Program-made: the position numbers and the translations under genes
Notes under the pieces: model-generated
The model's database searches: none
What the model was told of the DNA's origin: nothing
Seen by the model: the letters and a program-made list of their open reading frames with translations, nothing else
Source of the DNA: Chelativorans petroleitrophicus
GTDB taxonomy: Bacteria > Pseudomonadota > Alphaproteobacteria > Rhizobiales > Rhizobiaceae
Reading direction: 5' to 3'
DNA: 64,000 nucleotides
Assembly (NCBI RefSeq): GCF_025398195.1
Contig: NZ_JAODNV010000004.1
Span: 186,001-250,000 of the forward strand
Part shown: in pieces, positions 1-8,701 of the stretch
Layout of the letters: every line of letters begins with the position of its first letter
Position numbering within the stretch: the stretch's first letter is position 1

Positions 1-408
1 ATAGGCGCCGGCCGGCCCGAAATGGGAGCTGTTGCGGATGGCGACCGCGCCGATGCCGAAGCTTTCCGCCATGCGCACCGCCTCCTCCATGGCGAAGAAT
101 GCGGCCAGCGCGCCATGCGCGTCATCGGCGTCGAGCGTGGTCGTGGCGCCGCCCTTCCGCAGAAAACGCAGGTTCGGATTCGGGTTGACGCGACCTTCAG
201 TAAGGACGCGGACATAGTGGTCGAGCAGGCGCACGCCATGACTGTCGATGCCGAGGCGGGAGCCATGCATCATGGCGCGGGTCGCCGCATCCACCGTCGC
301 TTTATCCGCTCCGGCGGCCGCAAGCACGTCCCTGCAGAATTGCTCGATCGCGTCCGCCGGGAAGCGACGCGGGGTGCTTGAGTGCGCTCCGTCTGCGGCG
401 GCCGTCAC
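1..408 (-). CDS. Ldh-family malate/lactate/ureidoglycolate-type dehydrogenase (partial, C-terminus outside window)
   Basis: Only the first 136 codons lie in the window. They read on the minus strand from a GTG at 408 that overlaps the TGA of the upstream SDR gene (GTGA), so the two are translationally coupled. The N-terminal motifs MMHGSRLGIDSHGVRLLDHY (about residues 49-68) and AIRNSSHFGPAGAY (123-136) are typical of the NAD(P)-dependent Ldh2/malate-lactate dehydrogenase family, which oxidises 2-hydroxy acids and is distinct from Rossmann LDH. Co-transcription with an SDR and a divergent GntR regulator suggests a role in sugar-acid or hydroxy-acid catabolism; the substrate cannot be read from the sequence. 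The open frame with family motifs runs to the window edge, so truncation is only by the window. Confidence 0.85.
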   Translation of the reverse strand, partial: MTAAADGAHSSTPRRFPADAIEQFCRDVLAAAGADKATVDAATRAMMHGSRLGIDSHGVRLLDHYVRVLTEGRVNPNPNLRFLRKGGATTTLDADDAHGALAAFFAMEEAVRMAESFGIGAVAIRNSSHFGPAGAY

Positions 409-1148
409 AGGGTCTGCCCTCCGTCTACGATCATCACCGTGCCCGTGGTGAAGGCAGACTCGTCGCTTGCCAGGTAGAGCGCCGCCGCTGCCATTTCCTC
501 CACCTTGCCGAGCCGCCCCATGGGCTGGCGCGCGATGAAGGTGCGGCGGGTCGCCTCCGGATCTTCAGTCGCCGCGATCCGCTCTTCCAGCGACGGCGTA
601 TGCGTTGTGCCGGGGCAGAGGGCGTTCACCCGCACGCCGGTGCGGATCACATCGCGCGCCACGGCCTTGGTGAGGCCGATGACGGCCGCTTTGCTGGCAC
701 CATACGCGGCGCGGCCCGGCACGCCGGTGATCGAGGAGGCAACCGACGCCACATTGACGATCGAGCCCGAGCCAAGCTCAATCATTCCGGGGAGTGCGGC
801 GCGCATGGTGTGGAAGCAGGAGGTGACGTTCTGGTCCAGGCTTCGCGCCCAGTCCTCCGGCGAGCAGTCGAGCAGCGTGCCATTGTGCACCCAGCCCGCG
901 CAGTTGACCAGAATGTCGAGAGGACCCGCCGCTTCAATGGCGCGGGCAACGGCGGGACCATCCGTCACGTCGAGCGCAACGGGCGTGATGGAGGGCGAAA
1001 TCTCGGGCAGGTCCCGCATCTTCTCCGCCGTCCGGCTGGCGGCAATGACGGTAGCCCCTTCCGCCGCGAAAGCGAGCACGATGGCGCGCCCGATGCCTTG
1101 TCCCGCCCCGGTCACGAATGCGCGCTTGCCGACGAGCCGATCTGCCAC
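405..1148 (-). CDS. SDR-family NAD(P)-dependent oxidoreductase, possibly a 2-keto-3-deoxy sugar-acid dehydrogenase
   Basis: A 247-residue classical short-chain dehydrogenase. It has the cofactor motif TGAGQGIG at residues 13-20, the NCAG motif near 82-85, a catalytic Ser near 135 and the YGASK active-site motif (Tyr149, Lys153), and ends with the usual IVDGGQTL tail. The start is a GTG at 1148 with GGGAGG about ten bases upstream. The overall pattern (DVTDGPAV, PLDILVNCAGWVHNG) resembles 2-keto-3-deoxy-L-fuconate/rhamnonate dehydrogenases and human DHRS6-like enzymes, so oxidation of a deoxy sugar acid is a reasonable guess but not proven. It is the first gene of an operon with the Ldh-family gene and is divergent from the GntR regulator. 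Confidence 0.88.
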   Translation of the reverse strand: MADRLVGKRAFVTGAGQGIGRAIVLAFAAEGATVIAASRTAEKMRDLPEISPSITPVALDVTDGPAVARAIEAAGPLDILVNCAGWVHNGTLLDCSPEDWARSLDQNVTSCFHTMRAALPGMIELGSGSIVNVASVASSITGVPGRAAYGASKAAVIGLTKAVARDVIRTGVRVNALCPGTTHTPSLEERIAATEDPEATRRTFIARQPMGRLGKVEEMAAAALYLASDESAFTTGTVMIVDGGQTL

Positions 1149-1197
1149 TTCCGCTTACCTCCCGGCAGAAACTGCCTCCAGTTCCGCTCATAATGTC

Positions 1198-1213
1198 TAT
1201 TGTGTACACTATA
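1198..1213. promoter_or_regulatory. Palindromic operator candidate for the divergent GntR/FCD regulator
   Basis: The 16-bp sequence TATTGTGTACACTATA is symmetric at 14 of 16 positions around a perfect GTGTACAC core. FCD-type GntR proteins commonly bind short palindromes of the form GTnnAC. It lies in the 137-bp gap between the SDR (minus) and GntR (plus) start codons, where it could control both transcripts. Binding itself is inferred. Confidence 0.55.
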
Positions 1214-1285
1214 CGATATCTGCGCGCTGGACAAGTTGTCTTCGCCCGGGCAAGCAGGGGCATGATGCGGCAATCAGGAGAAAAG

Positions 1286-2329
1286 ATGCGCGGTACATCG
1301 GCTCGCACTGCAAGCGGGGATGAGCGTTTGTCGAAGGACCTGCTGAGCGGTGGCCTTGCGCCGCGGCTTTACCAGCGTGCCTACGGGATCATCCGGTCGC
1401 AGATTGCCGAAGGCGTGTTGGCGCCGGGCGCCAAGCTCACCGAATCGGCGGTGGCCGCCCAGTTCGGCATCAGCCGGGCGCCTGCACGGCGGGCGCTCGC
1501 GGAGCTTGAGCGGGATGGCCTTCTCATCAAGGCGGCCGGGCGCGGCTATGCCGTTCGCCCGCTTGCCGGAGGGGCGGGCGCCGTGCCGCGGCCTGCTGCG
1601 GCCCCGGTGGATGAGGATGTCCGCCTCGTGTCGCGTTCGAGCTGGGAGCACATTTACGCCGAGGTCGAGGAGGAGATCATTGGCCGTATCTCTTTCGCAA
1701 GCTGGCGGGTCAATGAGGCGGAGCTGGCGCGCTGCTATCGCGTGAGCCGCACCGTGGCGCGCGACGTGGTAAGCCGGCTGCACAGTCGCGGCCTTCTGCG
1801 CAAGGATGAACGCTCGCGCTGGTATGCCCCCGCGCTCACGCCGAAGCATGTGGGCGAGCTATACGAGCTGCGCAGCATTCTGGAGCCCGTGGCACTTGCC
1901 AAGGCGGCCGCGCGCATTCCGCCAGGATTCCTGGCTGAAATGCGCGAGCGTCTGGAGGACGCGATCGCCCATGCCGAAACCATCGAGGGGCCGACGCTCG
2001 ACCGGCTGGAGCAGGACATGCACGTCACGCTGCTCAGCCATTGCGGCAATCACACCCTAATGCAGGCGATCACCATGCCGCAGTCGCTACTCATCGCGCA
2101 CCGCTTTCTCTACCGCTGGACGCCACGGCTGTTCGAAACGGAGCCGTTTCTGGCCGAGCATATGGAAATTCTGGAGCATTTGGGGGCGGGCAGCGTTGAC
2201 ACTGCGGCTGCCGCGCTGGAACGGCATCTCAAGGGTTCGGGCAGCCGGGCCCTGGCGCGCGTGGATGTCATCAGGCGGGAATTCCGCCCCGAAAGCCTGC
2301 CCTATCTCGAGCGCCTGGAAGACAACTGA
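1286..2329 (+). CDS. GntR-family transcriptional regulator with two winged-helix domains and an FCD ligand domain
   Basis: A 347-residue protein. ATG 1286 is chosen because AGGAG sits five bases upstream; an open frame continues further 5' without support. Residues 28-93 form a canonical GntR winged helix (LTESAVAAQFGISRAPARRALAELERDG). After a Pro/Ala linker (about 94-118), residues 121-183 form a second, more diverged winged helix (VNEAELARCYRVSRTVARDVVSRL). Residues 190-335 are an FCD all-helical effector domain with the expected metal-ligand pattern Asp244, His248-type region, His292 and His314. Most GntR/FCD proteins have one DNA-binding domain and about 230 residues, so this one is extended. 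It is divergent from the SDR/Ldh operon, which it probably controls in response to an organic or sugar acid. Confidence 0.88.
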   Translation: MRGTSARTASGDERLSKDLLSGGLAPRLYQRAYGIIRSQIAEGVLAPGAKLTESAVAAQFGISRAPARRALAELERDGLLIKAAGRGYAVRPLAGGAGAVPRPAAAPVDEDVRLVSRSSWEHIYAEVEEEIIGRISFASWRVNEAELARCYRVSRTVARDVVSRLHSRGLLRKDERSRWYAPALTPKHVGELYELRSILEPVALAKAAARIPPGFLAEMRERLEDAIAHAETIEGPTLDRLEQDMHVTLLSHCGNHTLMQAITMPQSLLIAHRFLYRWTPRLFETEPFLAEHMEILEHLGAGSVDTAAAALERHLKGSGSRALARVDVIRREFRPESLPYLERLEDN

Positions 2330-2361
2330 CCGGTGATTTCTGCACACATCCGGATGCTCGG

Positions 2362-3471
2362 CTACTCGGCGGCGACCGGTGCGGACCGTGCGGCCTGCTG
2401 CTCGAGCCGCGCCCATGATGGCCGCTCGAACAGGAAGCGGCCGTAGCCCAACCATTGCACGAGACCGTAGAGGATCACCGGTCCGGTCACGCCCGCAAAT
2501 GTCACTATGAGGGAGACGAGCCCGATGTTCTCGATGAGCCCCGTCTTCAGAAGGAAGACGCGTGTGGCCGCCATCGGCAGGAAGAAGGCGAGATAGACGA
2601 CGATCGAATGTTCGCCCAGCCAGACCAGCCAGCGCATCGGCCGCAGGAGAGAGACAAGTGCGGCGACGCCGACCACCAAGCCAGCGCCCGCCAGGCCGAG
2701 CAGCAGCGAGATCAGCGGCAGTTCTGAGAAGCCACCCGTGGCACCGGAATTACCCGGGTCCGGCTGCAGCCAGGATGCGAGAGAGGCCGGCGCGGGTGTG
2801 AAGACGAGGAAGGTGTGAAGCGCGGCCCAGCCGAGACAGAGCGCCAGAAAGGCGGCGGGCCGCTGCCGCACCCACGCGGCGAAGCTAAACACATGGGCGG
2901 CGAAGGCGTATCCCGCGAAGAAATAGACGTAGCGGCCGCAGAACTCGTCCAAGATCACTGAACCCGTATGAACAGGCAGCGCTTCGAGCACGGCCGCGCC
3001 TATGAATATTACCCAGACGGGAACCGGCCGCAGCAGGCGCGTGACGATGAAGAAGACCGGCAGCAGATAGATGAACCAGAGCGTGCCGAACGGTTCGACA
3101 TAGGCGGTAAGATAGGCGCGGAGCGCGCCGCCCCAGCCTTCTTCCGCTGCGATGCCGGGCGCCTTGAAGACGAACTGGATGGTCAGCCACAGCACATAGA
3201 AATAGGCGAAGTGCACCACCTTCCGGTCGATATAGCGCAGCCAGCCCCGGTCGATCGTAAGGCCCAGGAAGAGGCCTGAGATCAGGAAAAAATCGGGCAT
3301 ACGGAAAGGACGGGCAAAGGCCACGACCCAGTGCATGAAGCCCTCGCGTCCTGCGGCAAGTTCGACCCCGATGGTCGAGTGCATCATGACGACCATGATG
3401 ATGCAAAGGCCCTTGGCCGCGTCGACCCAATCGATGCGCTGCCTTCCGGACGTAGCGGCATATTCCGGCAC
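2362..3471 (-). CDS. Acyltransferase 3 family membrane protein
   Basis: About 369 residues with roughly ten hydrophobic segments. The N-terminal WVDAAKGLCIIMVVMMHS motif, with its conserved His, and the FRMPDFFLISGLFLG segment are hallmarks of the acyltransferase 3 family, inner-membrane proteins that transfer acyl groups (often acetyl or succinyl) to sugars of glycans, lipopolysaccharide or exopolysaccharide. The start is taken as GTG 3471 because AGGAG lies seven bases upstream; GTG at 3498 would add nine residues. It is convergent with the GntR gene and divergent from the penicillin-binding protein gene. The acceptor substrate is unknown. Confidence 0.85.
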   Translation of the reverse strand: MPEYAATSGRQRIDWVDAAKGLCIIMVVMMHSTIGVELAAGREGFMHWVVAFARPFRMPDFFLISGLFLGLTIDRGWLRYIDRKVVHFAYFYVLWLTIQFVFKAPGIAAEEGWGGALRAYLTAYVEPFGTLWFIYLLPVFFIVTRLLRPVPVWVIFIGAAVLEALPVHTGSVILDEFCGRYVYFFAGYAFAAHVFSFAAWVRQRPAAFLALCLGWAALHTFLVFTPAPASLASWLQPDPGNSGATGGFSELPLISLLLGLAGAGLVVGVAALVSLLRPMRWLVWLGEHSIVVYLAFFLPMAATRVFLLKTGLIENIGLVSLIVTFAGVTGPVILYGLVQWLGYGRFLFERPSWARLEQQAARSAPVAAE

Positions 3472-3593
3472 TGTCGTCACTCCTCGTTTCGCCCGCACGG
3501 CGGCCTGAAAAGCCTGCCCGAGCCCATCAAGCTGTGGATGAAGACGCTTAACGGGCCCTTAAATCCCCGCAATTAGCCTGCGCGAAAGGGACG

Positions 3594-5750
3594 ATGGCCG
3601 CCAAGCGGCCTTCTTCGGGGACCGGACAGGGGATGGCCAAGCGTAAAAAGCGGCAGACTCGCATCGAGCCGACCTTCGGCGCATCCGCGCCGCGCCGGCG
3701 CGCTGGCAGCCTTACGGTCGGCCCGTCGGACCGGGTGTTGCCGCCCTCGCGGCGCAGCAGGGGTGGCAAGCGCAAGTCCGGCAGGCGGCGGACACGGCGC
3801 TCCGGCTTTTTCGGCCTCCTGCACGGCCTCGTCTACTGGTCGCTCGTTCTGGCGCTGTGGGCCGGTATCGCGGGTATAGGCCTTGCCGCCTATTACGGCG
3901 CGCAGATGCCGAGCGCGACCACCTGGGCGATTCCCGACCGCCCGCCCAATGTGAAGATTCTCGCCGCCGATGGACGGCTGATCGCCAATCGCGGCATGAC
4001 CGGGGGCGAGGCCGTCGGCCTGCACGAGATGTCGCCCTATATTCCGCAGGCGGTCATCGCCATCGAAGACCGGCGGTTCTATTCCCATTGGGGCATCGAT
4101 CCGCTCGGGCTTGCGCGCGCCGTGATCGAGAACCTGATGCAGGGGCGGATCAGCCAGGGCGGTTCCACAATCACCCAGCAGCTCGCCAAGAACCTGTTCC
4201 TAGAGCCCGACCGCACGATCGAGCGCAAGGTGCAGGAGGCGCTGCTCGCCCTCTGGCTGGAGCACAAATACGCCAAGGACCAGATCCTGGAGATGTATCT
4301 CAATCGTGTCTATTTCGGCGGCGGTGCCTATGGCGTGGAGGCAGCGGCACGGCGCTACTTCAACAAGTCCGCGCACGACGTCACGCTGGCCGAGGCCGCG
4401 CTTCTGGCGGGTCTGCTCAAGGCACCCTCGCGCCTTTCGCCCGCGCGTGACCCCAATGCCGCCGAAGAGCGCGCACAGGTGGTGCTGACCGCAATGCGAG
4501 AGCAGGGCATGATCGGCGACAGCGAGCTGGCGGCGGCCATCAGCGCGCCCGCCACCCGAGCGGCCGCCTATTGGACTGGCTCGGAGCACTATGTCGCCGA
4601 TCGGGTGATGGAGGAGCTGCCGGATCTCGTCGGCAACGTCCAGAAGGATATCGTCGTGCGCACCACCATCGATCTCGATCTGCAGAAGCAGGCGGAAAAG
4701 ACGATCCGCCACCTCATCGACGAGAAGGGCAAGGAGCTCAAGGTAAGCCAGGGTGCGCTGGTATCGATCGACGGCTCAGGCGCCGTGCGCGCTATGGTGG
4801 GCGGCTATGACTATGCCCACAGCCAGTTCGACCGCGCTTCCGAAGCTCGCAGGCAACCGGGCTCCGCCTTCAAGCCCTTCGTCTACATGGCCGCGCTCGA
4901 ACAGGGGCGCACGCCGCACAGCGTGCGCAACGACGCGCCGGTCAGAATCGGCAACTGGAGCCCGGAAAACTATCAGGGCAAGTATTATGGGCCGGTCACG
5001 CTCGCCGAGGCGCTCGCCCGCTCGCTCAACTCGGTGGCCGCACAGCTCGTCATGGAGGTCGGGCCGAAGGCGGTTGTGGAGGTCGCGCACCGGCTGGGCA
5101 TTGAATCCGATTTAAGGGCCAACGCCTCCATTGCGCTCGGCACTTCTGAGGTGACGCCGCTGGAGCTGACCGCAGCCTATGTTCCCTTCGCCAATGGCGG
5201 CTTCCGGCCGCAAATCCACATCGTGGAGCAGGTTACGACCACCGATGGGCGTCTCGTCTACAAGCATGAGAAGGGATCATTCCCGCGCGTAGCAAGCCCG
5301 CAGGTCGTCGGCATGATGAACGCCATGATGGCCGGCACGATCGAATATGGCAGCGGCAGGGGTGCCGCCATCGGCCGGCCTGCAGCCGGAAAGACCGGCA
5401 CCACACAGGCTTCGCGGGATGCCTGGTTCGTGGGCTATACCGCCAATCTCGTCACCGGGGTCTGGTTCGGCAACGACGACGGAAGTCCCACAAGAGCGAC
5501 CGGAAGCAGCCTGCCGGTAACGGCCTGGCGCGAATTCATGACCTTCGCCCATGAAGGCCTGACGGTCGCGCGCCTGCCGGGTGAGTGGCGCTCCGACCGG
5601 ATGCCCCCTGCGACCGCGGAAGCCCGGCAGCCCGCGGCCACACCTGCCAGCGCGCCGCGCGCCGGAGGCCGGCTGGTGCCGCCTGCCGAGGTGGGCGGGC
5701 CTCCGCAAAGGCGGGAGCTTTCCATCATCGACATCATTCTCGGCCGCTGA
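3594..5750 (+). CDS. Class A penicillin-binding protein (PBP1A family, bifunctional transglycosylase/transpeptidase)
   Basis: A 718-residue peptidoglycan polymerase. A basic, Arg/Lys-rich cytoplasmic tail (1-75) precedes one membrane anchor (about 78-102). The glycosyltransferase family 51 domain carries EDRRFYSHWGID (catalytic Glu158) and GGSTITQQLAKN; the penicillin-binding transpeptidase domain carries SAFK (Ser424 nucleophile, Lys427), SLN (477-479) and KTGTT (from 600). A Pro/Ala-rich tail ends the protein. It polymerises glycan strands and cross-links them on the periplasmic face. An alternative start is ATG 3633 (MAKRKKRQ). It is transcribed alone, 94 or more bases from the divergent acyltransferase gene. 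Confidence 0.95.
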   Translation: MAAKRPSSGTGQGMAKRKKRQTRIEPTFGASAPRRRAGSLTVGPSDRVLPPSRRSRGGKRKSGRRRTRRSGFFGLLHGLVYWSLVLALWAGIAGIGLAAYYGAQMPSATTWAIPDRPPNVKILAADGRLIANRGMTGGEAVGLHEMSPYIPQAVIAIEDRRFYSHWGIDPLGLARAVIENLMQGRISQGGSTITQQLAKNLFLEPDRTIERKVQEALLALWLEHKYAKDQILEMYLNRVYFGGGAYGVEAAARRYFNKSAHDVTLAEAALLAGLLKAPSRLSPARDPNAAEERAQVVLTAMREQGMIGDSELAAAISAPATRAAAYWTGSEHYVADRVMEELPDLVGNVQKDIVVRTTIDLDLQKQAEKTIRHLIDEKGKELKVSQGALVSIDGSGAVRAMVGGYDYAHSQFDRASEARRQPGSAFKPFVYMAALEQGRTPHSVRNDAPVRIGNWSPENYQGKYYGPVTLAEALARSLNSVAAQLVMEVGPKAVVEVAHRLGIESDLRANASIALGTSEVTPLELTAAYVPFANGGFRPQIHIVEQVTTTDGRLVYKHEKGSFPRVASPQVVGMMNAMMAGTIEYGSGRGAAIGRPAAGKTGTTQASRDAWFVGYTANLVTGVWFGNDDGSPTRATGSSLPVTAWREFMTFAHEGLTVARLPGEWRSDRMPPATAEARQPAATPASAPRAGGRLVPPAEVGGPPQRRELSIIDIILGR

Positions 5751-5813
5751 GCTTTTGGCTCTACCGCATTCGCCGCGCAGCAGCTACATAGGCGACATGA
5801 GACGGAGGAAGCG

Positions 5814-6563
5814 GTGAGCAGGGCCGACGAGAGGAAGACATTGGTGCTTACGGGCGCGAGCCGCGGCATCGGCCATGCAACCGTCAAGCGCTTCTCGCGC
5901 GGGGGATGGCGGGTCATCACCTGCTCGCGCCAGGCCTTCTCCAAGGACTGTCCCTGGCCCGCGGGGCCGGAGGATCATATCCAGCTCGACCTGTCGGATC
6001 AGGAGGGCGTGGGCATCGCCATTGCGGAAATCCGCCACCGTCTCAGCGCCAATGGCGGGCGGCTCCATGCGCTCGTCAACAATGCCGCCATTTCGCCGAA
6101 ACTCGAAGGCGGCGGGCGCTTGAACTCCATCGACACACCCATGCATGTGTGGCGCGATGTCTTTCAGGTGAATTTCTTCGCCCCGATCATGCTGGCGCGC
6201 GGCCTCTTCCGGGAACTCTCGGCGGCAAAAGGCTCGATCGTCAATGTCACTTCGATAGTGGGGAGCCGCGTGCATCCTTTTGCCGGTACGGCCTATGCCA
6301 CGTCCAAAGCGGCGCTTGCCGCACTCACGCGGGAAATGGCGGCCGACTTCGGCCCGCATGGCATTCGTGTCAACGCCATCGCTCCGGGCGAGATCGAAAC
6401 CTCGATTCTCTCGCCCGGGACGGACAAGCTCGTGGAAACCATTCCGCTGCGCAGGTTAGGCCGCACCGAGGAAGTGGCGGAAACGATCTTTTTCCTGTGC
6501 TCCGAGAGCGCGTCCTATGTCACGGGTGCGGAGATCCACATCAATGGCGGCCAGCACGTATGA
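5814..6563 (+). CDS. SDR-family oxidoreductase
   Basis: A 249-residue classical short-chain dehydrogenase with TGASRGIG at 13-20, NNAA near 89-92, catalytic Ser147, and YATSK (Tyr161, Lys165), ending in HINGGQHV. The start is a GTG at 5814 preceded by GGAGG with about five bases of spacing. It lies 63 bp after the penicillin-binding protein gene on the same strand and is convergent with the Host_attach gene. There is a small insertion around residues 94-110 (SPKLEGGGRL) and nothing that identifies the substrate; FabG-like or sugar/alcohol dehydrogenase activity are both possible. Confidence 0.87.
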   Translation: MSRADERKTLVLTGASRGIGHATVKRFSRGGWRVITCSRQAFSKDCPWPAGPEDHIQLDLSDQEGVGIAIAEIRHRLSANGGRLHALVNNAAISPKLEGGGRLNSIDTPMHVWRDVFQVNFFAPIMLARGLFRELSAAKGSIVNVTSIVGSRVHPFAGTAYATSKAALAALTREMAADFGPHGIRVNAIAPGEIETSILSPGTDKLVETIPLRRLGRTEEVAETIFFLCSESASYVTGAEIHINGGQHV

Positions 6564-6594
6564 ACGCCCGCTTCCTGAATGAGCGCTCGCTCAT

Positions 6595-7044
6595 CTACTC
6601 CCGCGTCAGCACTTTCTCGATTTCGTAAACAGCGTGGTTGGTGAGCGTCTTCGGCACCTCGCCCGCCACGCGCCGGTCCACCTCCTTGTGCAGTGCCTTG
6701 CGCAAGGCTCCAAGCACGGCGGGCGGAGCGACGAGGACGATCTTTTCGAAACGCCCCTTGTGGGCGAGATGATAAAGCTGGTCGGCGACTTCCTCGGCAA
6801 AACGTTCTTTCTCGATGCGGTGCCAGTCCGTTTCCTCGAAGCTGCTTTTGTTCGGCATGCCTGCGTCGAAATAGCGGCCGGGCTTGTCCGTCCCCTGTTC
6901 GCGGGTTGGCGGATTCTCGTCCCGCAATTCGCGCACCACCTCCAGATTGGGATACTCGGCGTCGCCTTCGTTGCGCAGGAACAGAGCCTTCTCGCCGTCA
7001 GCCACCAGAACCCAGATTCCATGGGCCAGCCGGATTCCCGCCAT
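6595..7044 (-). CDS. Host_attach family protein (eRF1-like fold)
   Basis: A 149-residue soluble protein matching the alphaproteobacterial family named after an Agrobacterium protein required for attachment to host cells. Recognisable parts are the N-terminal WVLVADGEKALFLRN strand region, the central ETDWHRIEKERFAEEVADQL helix and the PPAVLGALRKAL segment. The family has a fold related to the eRF1/baeRF group, and its biochemical role is not settled. ATG 7044 has GGAGG seven bases upstream. It is convergent with the SDR gene and divergent from cysG; nothing in the neighbourhood ties it to adhesion. Confidence 0.8.
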   Translation of the reverse strand: MAGIRLAHGIWVLVADGEKALFLRNEGDAEYPNLEVVRELRDENPPTREQGTDKPGRYFDAGMPNKSSFEETDWHRIEKERFAEEVADQLYHLAHKGRFEKIVLVAPPAVLGALRKALHKEVDRRVAGEVPKTLTNHAVYEIEKVLTRE

Positions 7045-7255
7045 TCAAGCCTCCATCGACAAATCAGTAACCGTTGACGAAACGCTTCGAATAGAGGCCG
7101 CGTTCCACCCGCGGCGGCAGTGGATGAATTTTCTGCTGCTGCGCAACGAGGCGCAAAAGAGATTTGAACCGGCATGCTCCGGCGCGACTGGGTTTCTTCT
7201 GAAAATGCCAGCCTGTAGGCACAATCCAGCCGGTCATCCAGGAGACTCGTCCATC

Positions 7256-8701
7256 ATGGCTGCAGGGCCCGCCAAATTGAACGCATTTCCCGTTTTCATG
7301 CGGGTGGAAGCCCGGCGCGTCGTCATCGTTGGCGGCGGCGAGGAGGCGCTTGCCAAGGCGCGGCTGATGGCGCAGTCGAGCGCGGAGCTGATCGTAGTCT
7401 CTGCGGCGCCCGAGCCCGCGCTGATCGAATGGGCGACGGCAAACAGCGTAGAGCTCATCCAGGAGCCATACGGGAAAGCCTTTCTTGAAGGCGCGGCGCT
7501 TGTCTTCGCCGCCACGGGCGAGGAAGAGGCCGACCGCGCCGTCGTTGATGACGCGCGATCGCTGTCCATTCCGGTCAATGCCGTGGACCGCCCGGAGCTT
7601 TGCGATTTCTTCACGCCAGCGCTCGTTAACCGGGCTCCCGTTGCCGTCGCCGTCGGGACGGAAGGGGCAGGCCCGGTGCTTGCGCAGATCATCCGCGCAC
7701 AGATCGACCGGCTGCTTTCACCATCGCTCGGTCGGCTCGCCGTGCTCGCCGCATCCTATCGCGAGGCGGTGGAACGGCGCGTGCCGAAGGGAGCGCCGAG
7801 ACGGCATTTCTGGAAGGCGTTCTTCGGTGGCACGCCCGCGCGCGCGGTGGCGACGGGCGACATCCGACGCGCGGCGCTAGCGGCCGAACGGCTGCTGCAA
7901 AACCCGGCTGCCGGGCAAGGCCATGTCGCCCTGGTCGGCGCGGGCCCCGGCGCGGAAGACCTTCTCACCCTTCGTGCGCAGCGCCTTCTGATGGAGGCGG
8001 ACGTTATCGTGCATGACGCGCTGGTGCCGGAAGCGGTGGTTGCGATGGGTCGGCGCGACGCGGAGAGGATCGCTGCAGGCAAGCGCAAGGGCTGCCATTC
8101 CAAGACCCAGGAGGAGATCAATGAGCTCCTCATCCGTCTGGCCAGAGAGGGCAAGCGCGTCGTGCGGCTGAAATCCGGCGATCCGCTGGTCTTCGGCCGC
8201 GCGGGCGAGGAACTGGCCGCGCTGCGCGAGGCCGGCATTTCTCATGAAGTGGTGCCGGGGGTGACTGCAGCTGTCGCCGCCGCTGCCGACTTCGAACTGC
8301 CCTTGACGCTTCGCGGCGTCGCCTCCTCACTAGTCTTCACCACCGGGCACGATCTGAAAGGCGAGGCGCTGCCGGACTGGGCGCGCCTTGCGATCGATGG
8401 GGCCACCGTCGCGGTCTATATGGGCCGTTCCACCGCCGCTGAAGTGGCCGGGCGCCTGCAGGAGGCGGGGCTTTCGCCGGACACGGCCGTCGCCGTTGCG
8501 GAGAATGCCAGCCTGCCGCAGCGCCGGCTGTTTCACGGTACGCTCTCCGATCTGCCAAGCCTTCAGGATCGCGTGGACCTGACCGGCCCGGTGCTCACCA
8601 TCATCGGCGATGCGGTCGCCGGCGCCAGTTTCGAGGGATCACAGCCGCTTGCCGCCTGGCGCGGCAGCAAGGCGAAAAGCCGAAGGAGGCTGACCACATG
8701 A
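7256..8701 (+). CDS. cysG: Siroheme synthase CysG (precorrin-2 dehydrogenase/ferrochelatase plus uroporphyrinogen-III methyltransferase)
   Basis: A 481-residue fusion that makes siroheme, the cofactor needed by the sulfite reductase two genes downstream. The N-terminal half has a Rossmann NAD-binding motif (VVIVGGGEEALAKARLM, about 19-36) and the NAVDRPELCDFF region of the dehydrogenase/chelatase. The C-terminal half is the SAM-dependent methyltransferase, with VGAGPGAEDLLTLRA, YMGRS and VRLKSGDPLVFGRAGEE motifs. ATG 7256 is the first start that keeps the family N-terminus; the open frame upstream looks non-coding. It is the first gene of the sulfate assimilation operon and overlaps the DUF2849 gene by four bases (ATGA). 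Confidence 0.95.
   Translation: MAAGPAKLNAFPVFMRVEARRVVIVGGGEEALAKARLMAQSSAELIVVSAAPEPALIEWATANSVELIQEPYGKAFLEGAALVFAATGEEEADRAVVDDARSLSIPVNAVDRPELCDFFTPALVNRAPVAVAVGTEGAGPVLAQIIRAQIDRLLSPSLGRLAVLAASYREAVERRVPKGAPRRHFWKAFFGGTPARAVATGDIRRAALAAERLLQNPAAGQGHVALVGAGPGAEDLLTLRAQRLLMEADVIVHDALVPEAVVAMGRRDAERIAAGKRKGCHSKTQEEINELLIRLAREGKRVVRLKSGDPLVFGRAGEELAALREAGISHEVVPGVTAAVAAAADFELPLTLRGVASSLVFTTGHDLKGEALPDWARLAIDGATVAVYMGRSTAAEVAGRLQEAGLSPDTAVAVAENASLPQRRLFHGTLSDLPSLQDRVDLTGPVLTIIGDAVAGASFEGSQPLAAWRGSKAKSRRRLTT

Noticed and set aside
6579-6594. ATGAGCG-CT-CGCTCAT inverted repeat between two convergent genes as a terminator
   Set aside because: The loop would be only two bases and there is no T-run; it may be a chance palindrome.
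7045-7255. Upstream extension of the cysG reading frame as coding sequence
   Set aside because: The frame is open but the residues do not resemble CysG or a leader peptide; conserved sequence begins shortly after ATG 7256.
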